Under the pieces are notes generated by a model that did no database searches, was not told the origin of the DNA, and saw only the letters and a program-made list of their open reading frames with translations. The position numbers and the translations under genes are program-made. From the NCBI RefSeq assembly GCF_012971745.1, contig NZ_CP048834.1, positions 4,588,001-4,652,000 of the forward strand: a stretch of DNA of 64,000 nt, read 5' to 3'. Shown in pieces: positions 16,546 through 25,842 of this stretch. The DNA comes from Starkeya sp. ORNL1 (lineage in GTDB: Bacteria > Pseudomonadota > Alphaproteobacteria > Rhizobiales > Xanthobacteraceae). Each line of letters begins with the position of its first letter. Within the stretch, counting starts at the first letter, position 1.

Positions 16546-17763
16546 TCACACCGTCACCGGCTGGGGGCCGAGGACGATGCGCTGAAGCAGGTCCGGGTTC
16601 AAGTCGCGCAGCGATGAGGCGCCGAGCAGGCCCATGGCGCGGTCGATCTCGGTGCGGAACAGCTCCAGTACATGGGCGACGCCGGCTTCGCCGCCGACCG
16701 AGAGCGCCCACAGATATGGCCGGGCGATCAGGCAGGCGGTGGCGCCCAGCGCGATCGCCGTCACCACATCGGTGCCGCGGCGGATGCCGCCATCGAGCAG
16801 TACCGGGATGCGGCCGTCGACGGCACGGACGATGGCCGGCAGTGCCTCGATCGAGCTTGCCGCGCCCTCCAATTGGCGCCCGCCGTGGTTGGAGACGATG
16901 ACGCCGTCAATGCCGCGCGCCACCGCCTCCGCGGCCTCCGCCGGATGCAGCACGCCCTTGAGGATCAGCGGGCCCTTCCAGATCCGGCGCAACTCGTCGA
17001 TATCGGCCCAACTCATGGCCGGGTCGAACATGTCGTGCATGCGCTTCGCCAGGGTGCCGATATCGGAGGGCTGGCCGGGGCGGGCATAATTGCCGAAGGT
17101 CAAGGTCGGCAGTTCGCGGCCCATGCGCATCAGCCAGGGCAGCTTGGTCGCCATGCCGAACACGTCGCGCGGCCCGAAGCGCGGCGGAATGGTGAAGCCG
17201 TTGCGCAAATCGCGCTCGCGCCAGCCATGCAACTGGTTGTCGATGGTGAGCACCAGCGCCTTGTAGCCGGCCGCGGCGGCCCGTTCGGTGAGTTCGCGGG
17301 TGAAGCCGCGATCCTGATAGATGAAGACCTGCATCATCCGGTTCGGCGCACCGGTGGCGGCGATATCCTCCAGCGTGCACACCGAGCCGTGGCTGGAGCA
17401 ATAGGCGGTACCGGCATCGTTGGCGGCGCGCACCGCGAGCGTCTCGGCGCCGGGCCAGAACAGCCCGGCGAGCCCGGTCGGGCCGATCATCACCGGCATC
17501 GACAGGTCCATGTCGAACAGGCGCACGCTCTGGTCGCGATGGCCGGGACCGTTCAGCGGGCGCGGCAGGAAGGCGTAATGGGCGAAGGCCTCCTCGTTCC
17601 GCCGCAGCGTGCGCTCGCCTTCCGCGCCGCCGTCGGAGAAATCGAACACCGGCGTCGGCAGGGCGCGCTTCGCCATGAGACGCAGTGCCGCAACGCTGAT
17701 CGCCTCGCGGCGCTGCTTCTCACCGAGCTGGAGCCGCGTCGGGGGTAGGTTCGTGCCGGACAT
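16546..17763 (-). CDS. FMN-dependent alpha-hydroxyacid dehydrogenase (LldD/mandelate dehydrogenase type)
   Basis: A 405-residue flavoenzyme that oxidises an L-2-hydroxy acid to the 2-keto acid. It has VMIGPTGLAGLFWPGAE (FMN site), the catalytic signature SNHGGRQLEG with the active-site His and a substrate-binding Arg, and LLDGGIRRGTDV for FMN phosphate. The start at 17763 is preceded by GAGGATCC; an upstream in-frame start (17790) is less likely. It lies downstream of the TTT genes on the same strand, separated by a repeat, and opposite the lar operon. A racemase and a stereospecific dehydrogenase together could use both enantiomers of one hydroxy acid. Family is sure, substrate is open. Confidence 0.9.
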   Translation of the reverse strand: MSGTNLPPTRLQLGEKQRREAISVAALRLMAKRALPTPVFDFSDGGAEGERTLRRNEEAFAHYAFLPRPLNGPGHRDQSVRLFDMDLSMPVMIGPTGLAGLFWPGAETLAVRAANDAGTAYCSSHGSVCTLEDIAATGAPNRMMQVFIYQDRGFTRELTERAAAAGYKALVLTIDNQLHGWRERDLRNGFTIPPRFGPRDVFGMATKLPWLMRMGRELPTLTFGNYARPGQPSDIGTLAKRMHDMFDPAMSWADIDELRRIWKGPLILKGVLHPAEAAEAVARGIDGVIVSNHGGRQLEGAASSIEALPAIVRAVDGRIPVLLDGGIRRGTDVVTAIALGATACLIARPYLWALSVGGEAGVAHVLELFRTEIDRAMGLLGASSLRDLNPDLLQRIVLGPQPVTV

Positions 17764-17810
17764 TCGGGGATCCTCGTTTCGGGTGGGCACGATGTGGGAC
17801 GTCGGGAGAT

Positions 17811-17923
17811 TCCCTCTCCCCGTTGGGGAGAGGTGGCCCGCGAAGCGGGTCGGTGAGGGGTGAAACGGCTGCGGAGCGATAGAGCCCCCTCACCCCAACC
17901 CTCTCCCCAATGGGGAGAGGGAG
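17811..17923. repeat. Intergenic inverted repeat, family R4
   Basis: TCCCTCTCCCCGTTGGGGAG at the left and CTCTCCCCAATGGGGAGAGG at the right are each hairpins and also pair with each other. GGTCGGTGAGGGG / CCCCTCACCCC form an inner pair. This element is common in alphaproteobacteria. It separates the TTT genes from the dehydrogenase gene. Confidence 0.85.
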
Positions 17924-17972
17924 CTTGGCCATCCTTCAGCGACCTTGCGTCCGACTTGCGGCTTTCCCGGCC

Positions 17973-19481
17973 TCAGCTTTCTTCCTGGAAGGCGACCTCG
18001 CGGGTGCGCCGGAACGCCGGCAGTAGCACCAGCACCAGGCAGGCGGCGGCGGCGAGCAGCAGCGCGGCGCTGATCGGCCGGGTGATGAAGATGGTGGGGT
18101 CGCCAAACGAGACCTGCATCGAACGGCGCAGGTTCTCTTCCATCAGCGGGCCGAGCACGAACGCCAGCAGCAGCGGCGCCGGCTCGCAGCGCCACTTGAT
18201 GAACATGTAGCCGACGAAGCCGAACAGCACGAGCAGGAACACGTCGATGACGCTGCTGTTCACCGTGTAGACGCCGATACAGCAGAAGACCAGGATCATC
18301 GGGTAGAACAGGTGATAGGGAACCCGCAGCAGCATCGTCCAGATGCGGATGAGCGGCAGGTTGATGATCACCAGGAAGATATTGCCGATCAGCATCGAGG
18401 CGATCAGGCCCCAGAAGATCTCGGGATTGTTCTTGATGACCTGCGGGCCTGGCTGGATGCCATGGATCATCAGGGCGCCCGCCATCAGCGCCATCAGCGC
18501 GTTGGAGGGGATGCCGAGGGTCAGCAGCGGAATGAACGAGGTCTGCGCGCCGGCATTGTTGGCGGATTCCGGAGCCGCCACGCCTTCCACCGCGCCCTTT
18601 CCGAAGCGCTTCGGATCCTTGGCGACCTTCTTCTCGATCGTGTAGGCGGCAAACGAAGAGAGCATCGCGCCGCCCCCCGGCAGGATGCCGAGCAGCGAGC
18701 CGATTGCCGTGCCGCGTACCGCTGCCGGCCAGGAGCGGCGGAAGTCGTCGCCCGACGGCCAGAGATTGGTGATCTTCTTGTCGAGCACAGTCTGATGCTC
18801 GACATTCTCAAGGTTCTTGATGATCTCGCCGACGCCGAACAGGCCCATGGCGAGCGGGATGAAGCCGATGCCGTCGAACAAGCCCGGTATGCCGAGCGCC
18901 ATGCGCAGCGCGCCGGAATCGACGTCGGTGCCGACGCAGCCGAGCAGCAGACCGAGCACGATCATGCCCAGCGCCTTCAGGATCGAGCCCTGCGCCAGCA
19001 CGATGGCGGCGACGAGGCCGAGCACCATCAGCGAGAAATATTCGGCCGGGCCGAACATCAGCGCCAGCTGCGAGACCGGCGGGGCGAACAGCGCGATGAC
19101 GAAGGTGGCGACGACGCCGGCGAACAGCGAGCTCAGCGCCGCCACCGCAAGCGCCGGGCCGGCCCGGCCCTGCCGCGCCATCTGGTAGCCGTCGATGCAG
19201 GTGACGACGGAGGAGTTCTCGCCCGGCAGGTTGATGAGGATCGCCGAGGTCGAGCCGCCATATTGCGCACCGTAATAGATGCCGGCGAGCATGATCAGCG
19301 CGGACGATGCCGGCAGATAGAAGGTGATCGGCATCAGCATCGCCACGGTAGCGAGCGGGCCGATGCCCGGCAGCACGCCGATCAGCGTGCCGACCAGCGT
19401 GCCGATGAGGCAATAGAGCAGGTTGTAGGGCTGCATGGCGATCGCGAAGCCATGTGCCAGGCCGATGAAGCTGTCCATCAT
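17973..19481 (-). CDS. tctA: Tripartite tricarboxylate transporter, large membrane subunit (TctA)
   Basis: A 502-residue, very hydrophobic protein with about 11-12 membrane segments. It carries the TctA signature near the N-terminus (GTLIGVLPGIGPLATVAMLM) and a second related loop (GILPGGGAMLSSF) in the middle, reflecting an internal duplication typical of the family. It takes up carboxylates using the binding protein encoded upstream. Gene order on this strand is tctC-tctB-tctA, and the gap to tctB is 30 bp. Confidence 0.95.
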   Translation of the reverse strand: MMDSFIGLAHGFAIAMQPYNLLYCLIGTLVGTLIGVLPGIGPLATVAMLMPITFYLPASSALIMLAGIYYGAQYGGSTSAILINLPGENSSVVTCIDGYQMARQGRAGPALAVAALSSLFAGVVATFVIALFAPPVSQLALMFGPAEYFSLMVLGLVAAIVLAQGSILKALGMIVLGLLLGCVGTDVDSGALRMALGIPGLFDGIGFIPLAMGLFGVGEIIKNLENVEHQTVLDKKITNLWPSGDDFRRSWPAAVRGTAIGSLLGILPGGGAMLSSFAAYTIEKKVAKDPKRFGKGAVEGVAAPESANNAGAQTSFIPLLTLGIPSNALMALMAGALMIHGIQPGPQVIKNNPEIFWGLIASMLIGNIFLVIINLPLIRIWTMLLRVPYHLFYPMILVFCCIGVYTVNSSVIDVFLLVLFGFVGYMFIKWRCEPAPLLLAFVLGPLMEENLRRSMQVSFGDPTIFITRPISAALLLAAAACLVLVLLPAFRRTREVAFQEES

Positions 19482-19511
19482 TGCACCAGAGCGGTCATTG
19501 CACGAAGGCGG

Positions 19512-19970
19512 TCATTGGCCGAAGGCCATCGGCCAGATCCGGATCGGAAGGCCGAGACCGACAGGGAAGGTGAGCACCGCGAAGACCGCCATGCCGATGG
19601 CGACCAGCACCGCCTCATGGAACCGCGTGCCGCGGTTGCCGAGGGCCGAGACCAGCACCACGCCGGCGACGGCGATGACCAGGCCGAGCGGCTCGATGGT
19701 CACGGCGAAGAAGACGATGCTTGCCAGGATCCAGAACAGCTGGCGCGGGAACCAGCGCTCGAACGGCTCGCCCTCGGTGTTGAAGCCCTGGACCACGATG
19801 CCGGCACCGAGCGCGATCTGGAGAAAACACAGCATGCGGGGGAAATAGCCGGGTCCCATCGCTGCCGTCGAACCCGGATTGAGCGGCCAGGCGATGACCA
19901 GCGCGAACGCGGCGATCGCGATCAGGGCCAACCCGGCCATGACGTCGTTCATGTTCTTGATGTGGGACAT
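19512..19970 (-). CDS. tctB: Tripartite tricarboxylate transporter, small membrane subunit (TctB)
   Basis: A 152-residue membrane protein with four predicted membrane segments. It contains AMGPGYFPRMLCFLQIALG, the conserved GPGxFPR block of TctB, and VSALGNRGTRFHEA in the later loop. It lies between tctC and tctA, with gaps of 66 and 30 bp, and should form the membrane complex with TctA. Confidence 0.93.
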   Translation of the reverse strand: MSHIKNMNDVMAGLALIAIAAFALVIAWPLNPGSTAAMGPGYFPRMLCFLQIALGAGIVVQGFNTEGEPFERWFPRQLFWILASIVFFAVTIEPLGLVIAVAGVVLVSALGNRGTRFHEAVLVAIGMAVFAVLTFPVGLGLPIRIWPMAFGQ

Positions 19971-20036
19971 CGTGTTCTCGCGACGCGGAACGAAACGAAT
20001 AGGGCGCCGGCGGTGAGCCGCCGGCGCCCAGCAGGC

Positions 20037-21020
20037 TCAAAGCGTGATCTTGGCCTCGCGCACCACTTCCTCGACGGTGCTGCGCCAGACATCCAGGAAC
20101 GCCACGAAGTCGGCGGTCGAAGAGCCGACCGTGAGGGTGCCCTGGGCGGCGAGCTTGTCGCGAGCCTCAGGCATCTGTGCGGCCTTCGCCACCGCCTGCT
20201 GCATCTGCTGGATGATGTCGGCCGGGGTGCCGGTCGGAGCAAAGATGCCGCCCCAGTCGGCGTGATTGGCCTTCGGCAGGCCGAGCTCGGCGAGCGTCGG
20301 CACGTCCGGGAACTGCGGCAGGCGCGTATCGTTGCCGACGGCAAGCAGGCGCACCTTGTCGGCCTGGATCATCGGAGTGAGCGTGGAGACGTTCAGCACC
20401 GCGAGGTCGAGCTGGCCGCCGACGACATCACGCGCGATCTCCGGCGCGACGCGGTAGGAGATGTTCACGAACTTGACGCCGCCATAGAGCTGGATGGCCT
20501 CGGCGACGATGTGCGGCACGCCGCCAATGCCCGAGGTGCCGTAGCGGATGCGTCCCGGATTGGCCTTGGCGTAGGCCATCAGGTCCTGGAAGGTCTTCCA
20601 CTGGGAGTCCTTGGCCACCGAGATGGTCTCGGGGTACTTCACCATCTGCGTGACCGGCTGGAAGTCGCCCTTGAAGTTGATGGGCACGTCCTTCATCAGC
20701 AGCGGCGTGACGAGCTGCTGGAGGCCGTTCATCAGGAAGGCGTAGCCGTCACGCGGCAGGCCGAGCACCGCCTGCGCCGCGACCAGCGAGTTGCCGCCGG
20801 TGCGGTTCTCGATGACCATCGGCTGCTTCAGGATTTCCGACACCGACTGGTAGACGACGCGGGTGGCGATGTCGCCGCCGCCGCCCGGACCGAAGCCGGT
20901 GATGATCTGCACCGGCCGTGTCGGCCACTTGGTCTGCGCGCTCGCCAGCCGTCCGGCCGCCAGCACCATCGGCGCGGCCAGGGCCATCTTTAGCGCATCG
21001 CGCCGAGCTATCTTGGTCAT
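20037..21020 (-). CDS. tctC: Tripartite tricarboxylate transporter binding protein (TctC/Bug)
   Basis: A 327-residue periplasmic solute receptor of the Bug family. The N-terminus has a twin-arginine-like motif (ARRDALKM) before a hydrophobic stretch and ASAQ, so export may be by Tat. The mature part has WPTRPVQIITGFGPGGGGDI, the family's carboxylate-binding first loop, and YGTSGIGGVPHI for the second. The start at 21020 is preceded by GGGAGGAGA. It is the first gene of the TTT operon, with FadR-type operators upstream. Confidence 0.93.
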   Translation of the reverse strand: MTKIARRDALKMALAAPMVLAAGRLASAQTKWPTRPVQIITGFGPGGGGDIATRVVYQSVSEILKQPMVIENRTGGNSLVAAQAVLGLPRDGYAFLMNGLQQLVTPLLMKDVPINFKGDFQPVTQMVKYPETISVAKDSQWKTFQDLMAYAKANPGRIRYGTSGIGGVPHIVAEAIQLYGGVKFVNISYRVAPEIARDVVGGQLDLAVLNVSTLTPMIQADKVRLLAVGNDTRLPQFPDVPTLAELGLPKANHADWGGIFAPTGTPADIIQQMQQAVAKAAQMPEARDKLAAQGTLTVGSSTADFVAFLDVWRSTVEEVVREAKITL

Positions 21021-21210
21021 TCCGCTCTCCTCCCAATCTTCCACTCGCGGGCGCGTTCATGCCGCGCGCATTGATGTTCATTGATCGCGACGGCGGGCCT
21101 CGTACGCCCCGTAGCGACGACGTGGAGCACCGGCCCGGCGCGTGCGAGCCGCCGCGCCTTGCCTGCATTCCGCTGCGTGTATCGAAAACGAACGCGCCTG
21201 CATTGTCAAT

Positions 21211-21230
21211 AAATCTGTCGACACATTTAA
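21211..21230. promoter_or_regulatory. FadR/GntR-type operator (TTT side)
   Basis: AAATCTGTCGACACATTTAA is a near-perfect palindrome around GTCGAC, 190 bp upstream of tctC. It belongs to the TGTCGACA group. Confidence 0.7.
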
Positions 21231-21380
21231 TCCGATTGTGGCGTTTGGCACCTGTCGATCCCGCTCCGGCGCGGGCTTTCGCGGCGAACCAGCGGATTCA
21301 GGCGTCAGCCCGGCTTTTCGCCGAATTGTATGATGCAGTGCGGCATGACGGCCGGCATTCGCTGTCCGGCAGCAGGATGG

Positions 21381-21396
21381 TGTCTGTCGACACTTG
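21381..21396. promoter_or_regulatory. FadR/GntR-type operator (SDR/lar side)
   Basis: TGTCTGTCGACACTTG is a second TGTCGACA site in the 651-bp divergent region between tctC (21020) and the SDR gene (21672). The rest of that region shows no credible gene. A short palindrome CATCTAGATG (21445-21454) and AT-rich bases near 21640 may belong to the promoter of the SDR-lar operon. Confidence 0.65.
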
Positions 21397-21671
21397 TGTG
21401 CAATATTCCAGTATGCCCCGGGCGGAGGCAATGAAATGAACTTGCATCTAGATGTTAGATTTTGATAGTTGCCGGGATAAGTTTGCCCGGTCAATGCTCG
21501 CCGCCCGGCACCGGCTGCGGCTCCATGTCGGCTGGCGATGAAGCCATGCCCGGCGATACTTCGCCCGCCCTGTGGATCGCGGGCCGGGACCTCTTCCGGT
21601 ATGGAAAAATTGCGAGACCGCGGATGCGCTTCCGGGTAATAAACATATAAATTCGGCCGAGGAGAAGAGCC

Positions 21672-22394
21672 TTGTCACGCCTGACCAACCGAACCGTACT
21701 CGTCACCGCCGCGGCGCAGGGCATCGGCCGCGCCATCGCCAAGGCCTTTGTCGAGGCCGGCGCGACGGTCTGGGCAACCGACATCAACGAAGCCGGGCTC
21801 GCCGACCTCGAGGGCGCCAATCTGCGCCGCCTTGACGTGCTGGACGACAATGCGGCGAACGCGCTCGTGGCCGAAATCGGCCGCGTCGACATACTGTGCA
21901 ATTGTGCCGGCTTCGTGCATGCCGGCACGGTGCTGGATTGCACCAGCGACGAGTTCGACTTCGCCTTCGCGCTCAATGTGAAGTCGATGTACCGCACCAT
22001 CCGCGCAGCGCTGCCGGGGATGCTGGAGCGCAAGGATGGTTGCATCATCAATATCGCCTCGGTCGCCGGCAGCGTGAAGGGCGTGCCGAACCGCTTCGCC
22101 TACGGCATGACCAAGGCAGCCGTGGTCGGCCTCACCAAATCGGTCGCCGCCGACTATGTGACGCAGGGCATACGCTGCAACGCCATCTGCCCCGGCACGG
22201 TGGAGAGCCCGTCCTTGCAGAACCGCCTGAAGGCGCAGGGCGATTATGAGGCGGCGCGTACTGCCTTCATCGCCCGCCAGCCGATCGGGCGCATCGGCGA
22301 GCCGGAAGAGATCGCCGATCTCGCCGTCTATCTCGCCACCGCCACCTACACCACCGGGCAGACCCACATCATCGACGGCGGATGGTCGATGTAA
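21672..22394 (+). CDS. Short-chain dehydrogenase (3-deoxy-sugar-acid dehydrogenase-like)
   Basis: A 240-residue classical SDR. The nucleotide-binding motif is TAAAQGIGRA, and ATDINE suggests NAD preference. CNCAG is the NNAG-type segment. The catalytic residues are Ser130 (NIASVAG), Tyr144 and Lys148 (YGMTK). The likely start is a TTG at 21672 placed five bases after GGAGAAGAG. It resembles 2-keto-3-deoxy-L-fuconate and hydroxybutyrate dehydrogenases. The FAH-family gene that follows would supply the next step of a non-phosphorylated deoxy-sugar-acid route, which supports the first reading. Exact substrate is unproven. Confidence 0.9.
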   Translation: MSRLTNRTVLVTAAAQGIGRAIAKAFVEAGATVWATDINEAGLADLEGANLRRLDVLDDNAANALVAEIGRVDILCNCAGFVHAGTVLDCTSDEFDFAFALNVKSMYRTIRAALPGMLERKDGCIINIASVAGSVKGVPNRFAYGMTKAAVVGLTKSVAADYVTQGIRCNAICPGTVESPSLQNRLKAQGDYEAARTAFIARQPIGRIGEPEEIADLAVYLATATYTTGQTHIIDGGWSM

Positions 22395-22437
22395 CGGACC
22401 GCCACCGGCTCCCTATCCACTTCGAGAGACGATACCC

Positions 22438-23280
22438 ATGAAATTGCTGCGTTACGGCCCGCGCGGGCAGGAAAAGCCCGGTCTGCTGGATTCCGAAGGA
22501 CGGATCCGCTCGCTTGAAGCCCATGTCGACGACATTGCCGGCGGGGCGCTTTCACCCGCGGCGCTGGAGCGCCTTGGTTCGCTCGACGTTGCCAAGCTGC
22601 CCCTGGTCGAGGGCAAGCCGCGCCTCGGTCCTTGCGTCGCCGGCATCGGCAAGTTCATCTGCGTCGGGCTGAACTATTCCGACCATGCCGCCGAGACCGG
22701 AGCGGAGATCCCCTCCGAGCCGATCCTGTTCATGAAGGCGACCTCGGCGATCTCAGGCCCGGACGATGATGTCGAGATTCCGCGCGGCTCGACGAAGACC
22801 GACTGGGAGGTCGAGCTCGGCGTCGTCATCGGCTCGCAGGCCAAGTACGTCAGCCAGGAGGACGCGCTCGACCATGTCGCCGGCTATTGCGTCATCAATG
22901 ACGTGTCGGAGCGCGAATTCCAGATCGAACGGCTTGGCCAGTGGACCAAGGGCAAGTCCTGCGACACCTTCGGCCCGATCGGCCCCTGGCTGGTGACCAA
23001 GGATGAGGTCGCCGATCCGCAGAAGCTGAAAATGTGGCTCGACGTCAATGAGCGGCGCTTCCAGGACGGGTCGACCGCGACGATGATCTATGACGTCGCC
23101 TTCCTGGTGTCCTATATATCCCAGTTCATGAGCCTGCAGCCCGGCGACGTCATCTCCACCGGAACGCCGCCCGGCGTGGGCCTCGGCCTGAAGCCGCCTT
23201 CCTATCTCAAGGCCGGTGACATCGTCACCTTGAGCATCGAAGGGCTGGGCGTTCAGCGCCAGAAGTTCGTGCAGGGCTAG
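22438..23280 (+). CDS. Fumarylacetoacetate hydrolase-family protein
   Basis: A 280-residue FAH-fold enzyme that cleaves a C-C bond in a diketo acid. The metal ligands are visible as Glu124 and Glu126 in DWEVELG and Asp155 in INDVSERE; GKSCDTFGPIGPW and STGTPPGVG are conserved family blocks. The closest match in pattern is the 2,4-diketo-3-deoxy-L-fuconate hydrolase / ureidoglycolate lyase-like group. It lies 43 bp after the SDR and 17 bp before larA in one operon, which suggests that a sugar-acid-like or hydroxy acid is oxidised and then split. Confidence 0.9.
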   Translation: MKLLRYGPRGQEKPGLLDSEGRIRSLEAHVDDIAGGALSPAALERLGSLDVAKLPLVEGKPRLGPCVAGIGKFICVGLNYSDHAAETGAEIPSEPILFMKATSAISGPDDDVEIPRGSTKTDWEVELGVVIGSQAKYVSQEDALDHVAGYCVINDVSEREFQIERLGQWTKGKSCDTFGPIGPWLVTKDEVADPQKLKMWLDVNERRFQDGSTATMIYDVAFLVSYISQFMSLQPGDVISTGTPPGVGLGLKPPSYLKAGDIVTLSIEGLGVQRQKFVQG

Positions 23281-23297
23281 TTGGAAGGACGGAAGCG

Positions 23298-24599
23298 ATG
23301 TCGGGAACCAATGACACCATCAGCATCGCTTTCGGCCGCGGCCAGCTGCCCTTGAAGCTCGCTCCGGGCACCGACATCACGGTGATCCGCAAGGCGGTGC
23401 TGCCCAAGCTGCCGGACCAGGCCGCCGCCATCCGCCACGCCTTCGACCACCCGATCGGCGCGGCGCCGCTCAGCGAGCTGGCGCGCGGCAAGGCGAGCGC
23501 CTGCATCCTGATCTGCGATATCACCCGGCCGGTGCCGAACCGGCTGTTCCTGCGCCCGATGATCGAGACCATGGTGGCTTCCGGCATTCCGCTGGAGCGC
23601 ATCAATGTGCTGGTCGCCACCGGCCTGCATCGCCCGAACGAGGGCGAGGAACTGGCCGAACTGGTCGGCGATCCCTGGGTGCTGGCCAATGTGCGGGTGG
23701 AGAACCATTTCGCCCGCAACGAGGCCGACCATGTCGATCTCGGCCGCACCACGACCCGCAACACCCCGGTGACGATCGACCGGCGCTTCGTCGAGGCCGA
23801 GCTGCGCATCGCTACCGGCCTGGTCGAGCCGCATTTCATGGCCGGCTGGTCGGGTGGGCGCAAGGTGGTGGCGCCGGGCGTCGCCGGCCACGAGACCATC
23901 CGCACCTTCCATTCCGCCCGCTTCATGGAAGATCCGCTGGCGGTGCAGTGCAATCTGGTCGGCAATCCACTGCATGAGGAGCAGCTGGAGATCGTCCGCA
24001 CCATTGGCGACATCTATGCGCTGAACACGGTGATCGACGAGGATCGCGACCTCGTCTACGTCACCTTCGGCGAGATTATCGCGAGCCATCTCAAGGCGGT
24101 CGACTTCATCAGCGGCGCCACCCGCATTCCGGTTCCGCGCAAGTTCAAGACCGTAGTCACCTCGTCCGCCGGCTATCCGCTGGACAAGACCTACTACCAG
24201 ACGGTCAAGGGCATGGTGACGCCGCTCGACATCCTCGAGCCCGGCGGCACGCTGATCATCGCCTCGGAATGCTCGGAGGGCTTCGGCTCGGAAGAGTTCC
24301 GCGACGCCCAGACCCGCCTGGTCGAGCTGGGTCCGGAGCGCTTCCTCGCCACCATCAGCGCCAAGACGCTGGCCGATGTCGATGAGTGGCAGACCGAGAT
24401 GCAGTTGAAGCCGATGCGCGTCGGCAAGGTGGTGCTCTACACCACCGGGCTTACCGACCATGAGCGCGCTATCACCGGCGTGGAGATATCGGCCGGGCTG
24501 GACGCCGCGATCGCGGACAGCCTCGCCCGGCATGGCGATGGCGCCATAGCGGTGATCCCGGAAGGGCCTTATGTCGTGCCGGTGCACGAGCCGCGCTAA
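23298..24599 (+). CDS. larA: LarA-family nickel-pincer racemase/epimerase
   Basis: A 433-residue LarA homologue. Key residues fall in the same order and spacing as in lactate racemase of Lactiplantibacillus plantarum: His111 (ATGLHR), His179 (EPHFMAGW), Lys189 (SGGRK, the cofactor attachment lysine), His205 (TFHS, nickel ligand), and Tyr300/Gln301/Lys304 (TYYQTVK). Asp74 and Arg77 lie in CDITRP. The family inverts a 2-hydroxy-acid carbon by hydride transfer to the nickel-pincer cofactor. Members also act on malate, phenyllactate or aldonates, so lactate should not be assumed. The SDR, FAH, TTT importer and cofactor genes around it suggest a less common hydroxy acid. Confidence 0.92.
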   Translation: MSGTNDTISIAFGRGQLPLKLAPGTDITVIRKAVLPKLPDQAAAIRHAFDHPIGAAPLSELARGKASACILICDITRPVPNRLFLRPMIETMVASGIPLERINVLVATGLHRPNEGEELAELVGDPWVLANVRVENHFARNEADHVDLGRTTTRNTPVTIDRRFVEAELRIATGLVEPHFMAGWSGGRKVVAPGVAGHETIRTFHSARFMEDPLAVQCNLVGNPLHEEQLEIVRTIGDIYALNTVIDEDRDLVYVTFGEIIASHLKAVDFISGATRIPVPRKFKTVVTSSAGYPLDKTYYQTVKGMVTPLDILEPGGTLIIASECSEGFGSEEFRDAQTRLVELGPERFLATISAKTLADVDEWQTEMQLKPMRVGKVVLYTTGLTDHERAITGVEISAGLDAAIADSLARHGDGAIAVIPEGPYVVPVHEPR

Positions 24600-24630
24600 A
24601 GCGGGGCTGTAGCTGGGCTAGAGCATTGCT

Positions 24631-25842
24631 GTGACCGGGCCATACCATATCCATCTCGATGCTGTGGGCGGCATTGCCGGCGACATGTTCGTCGCCGCCA
24701 TGCTCGACGCCTTCCCACAGCTCGGCGAGCGGGTGTTCGCCGATCTCGCCAAGGTGCTGCCGAAGGATGCCGGCCGGCCGCTCCTGGCCGAGGGCTCCAG
24801 CGGAGCGGTGCGCTGCCTGCGCTTCGGGCTGGAGGCGATGGCGCCGCATGGCCATCACCACCATCATGGACAAGAGTCGCATTCCCACCCGCATCATCAT
24901 CATGGCCGCTATCGCGATCTGGTGGCGCGGATCGAGGCTGCGGGGTTAAGCGACGGAACCGCCGCGCATGCTGGCGCCATCCTTCGCCACATCGCCGAGG
25001 CCGAGGCGCACATCCACCGCGTGGCGCTGGACGACGTGCATTTCCACGAATTGGCCGACTGGGATTCGCTGATGGACGTGGTGGCAGCCGGCTCGATTGC
25101 CGCTGCCTTGACGGGTACGCGCTGGAGCGTGTCCGAGCTGCCGCGCGGCGGCGGCATGGTGCGCACCCAGCACGGTCTGCTCCCGGTTCCGGCACCGGCC
25201 ACCGTCGAGATCCTGCAAGGCTTCGCCTGGCGCGACGATGGGATCGGTGGCGAGCGGGTGACGCCGACCGGCGCCGCGATCCTGCGCCATCTGGTGACGG
25301 GCACAGGCAAGGCCGAAGGCAGGCTGGAGGCGAGCGGCACGGGAGCCGGCACCCGCGACCTGCCGGGCATGCCGAACATATTGCGGGTGCTGGCGTTTGC
25401 ACCGGCGAGCCTCAGTCATGATCGCGTCGCGGTGTTGTCCTTCGACATTGACGACATGACCGGCGAGGAGATCGGCGTCGCTGCCGACCGGCTGCGGGCG
25501 CTGGACGGGGTGCGCGATCTCGCCATCTCCGCGCTCATCGGCAAGAAGGGCCGGCCGCTGCACGGCTTCCGCCTGCTGGTCGCTCCCGAGGCGCTCGACG
25601 CGGTGAAGGAGCGCTGCCTCGATGAGACCTCGACCATCGGCCTGCGCTGGCATTTCGAGGAGCGGGACCTGCTGGAGCGGCGCGGCGAGACGAGGCGCGA
25701 TGGCGAGACGGCGGTTCGGGTGAAGCAGGTCCGCCGGCCTGGCCGCGTGAGCGTGAAGGTCGAGAGCGACGATCTCGCCTCCCTCGACGGCCTCACCGAG
25801 CGCCGCGCGGTGAAGGAGCGGCTGGAGGGGAGCGAGAAATGA
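24631..25842 (+). CDS. larC: LarC, nickel insertion protein for the pincer cofactor (single frame)
   Basis: A 403-residue LarC that inserts Ni into the pincer cofactor precursor. The N-terminus has HIHLDAVGGIAGDMF, and a His-rich nickel-binding stretch spans residues 73-92 (APHGHHHHHG and SHPHHHHG). The C-terminal ferredoxin-like part begins near VAVLSFDIDDMTGEEIG. In L. plantarum the two halves are joined by a programmed frameshift; here they are one uninterrupted frame. The start is a GTG at 24631 with a poor ribosome site. The stop overlaps larE by four bases. Confidence 0.93.
   Translation: MTGPYHIHLDAVGGIAGDMFVAAMLDAFPQLGERVFADLAKVLPKDAGRPLLAEGSSGAVRCLRFGLEAMAPHGHHHHHGQESHSHPHHHHGRYRDLVARIEAAGLSDGTAAHAGAILRHIAEAEAHIHRVALDDVHFHELADWDSLMDVVAAGSIAAALTGTRWSVSELPRGGGMVRTQHGLLPVPAPATVEILQGFAWRDDGIGGERVTPTGAAILRHLVTGTGKAEGRLEASGTGAGTRDLPGMPNILRVLAFAPASLSHDRVAVLSFDIDDMTGEEIGVAADRLRALDGVRDLAISALIGKKGRPLHGFRLLVAPEALDAVKERCLDETSTIGLRWHFEERDLLERRGETRRDGETAVRVKQVRRPGRVSVKVESDDLASLDGLTERRAVKERLEGSEK

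Noticed and set aside
18312..20993. An 893-codon plus-strand frame opposite the TTT genes
   Set aside because: It spans three well-identified minus-strand genes and their gaps, with low-complexity His/Arg/Asp composition.
24631..25842. Programmed frameshift in larC as known from Lactiplantibacillus
   Set aside because: The gene is one continuous frame with both halves, so no frameshift is needed.
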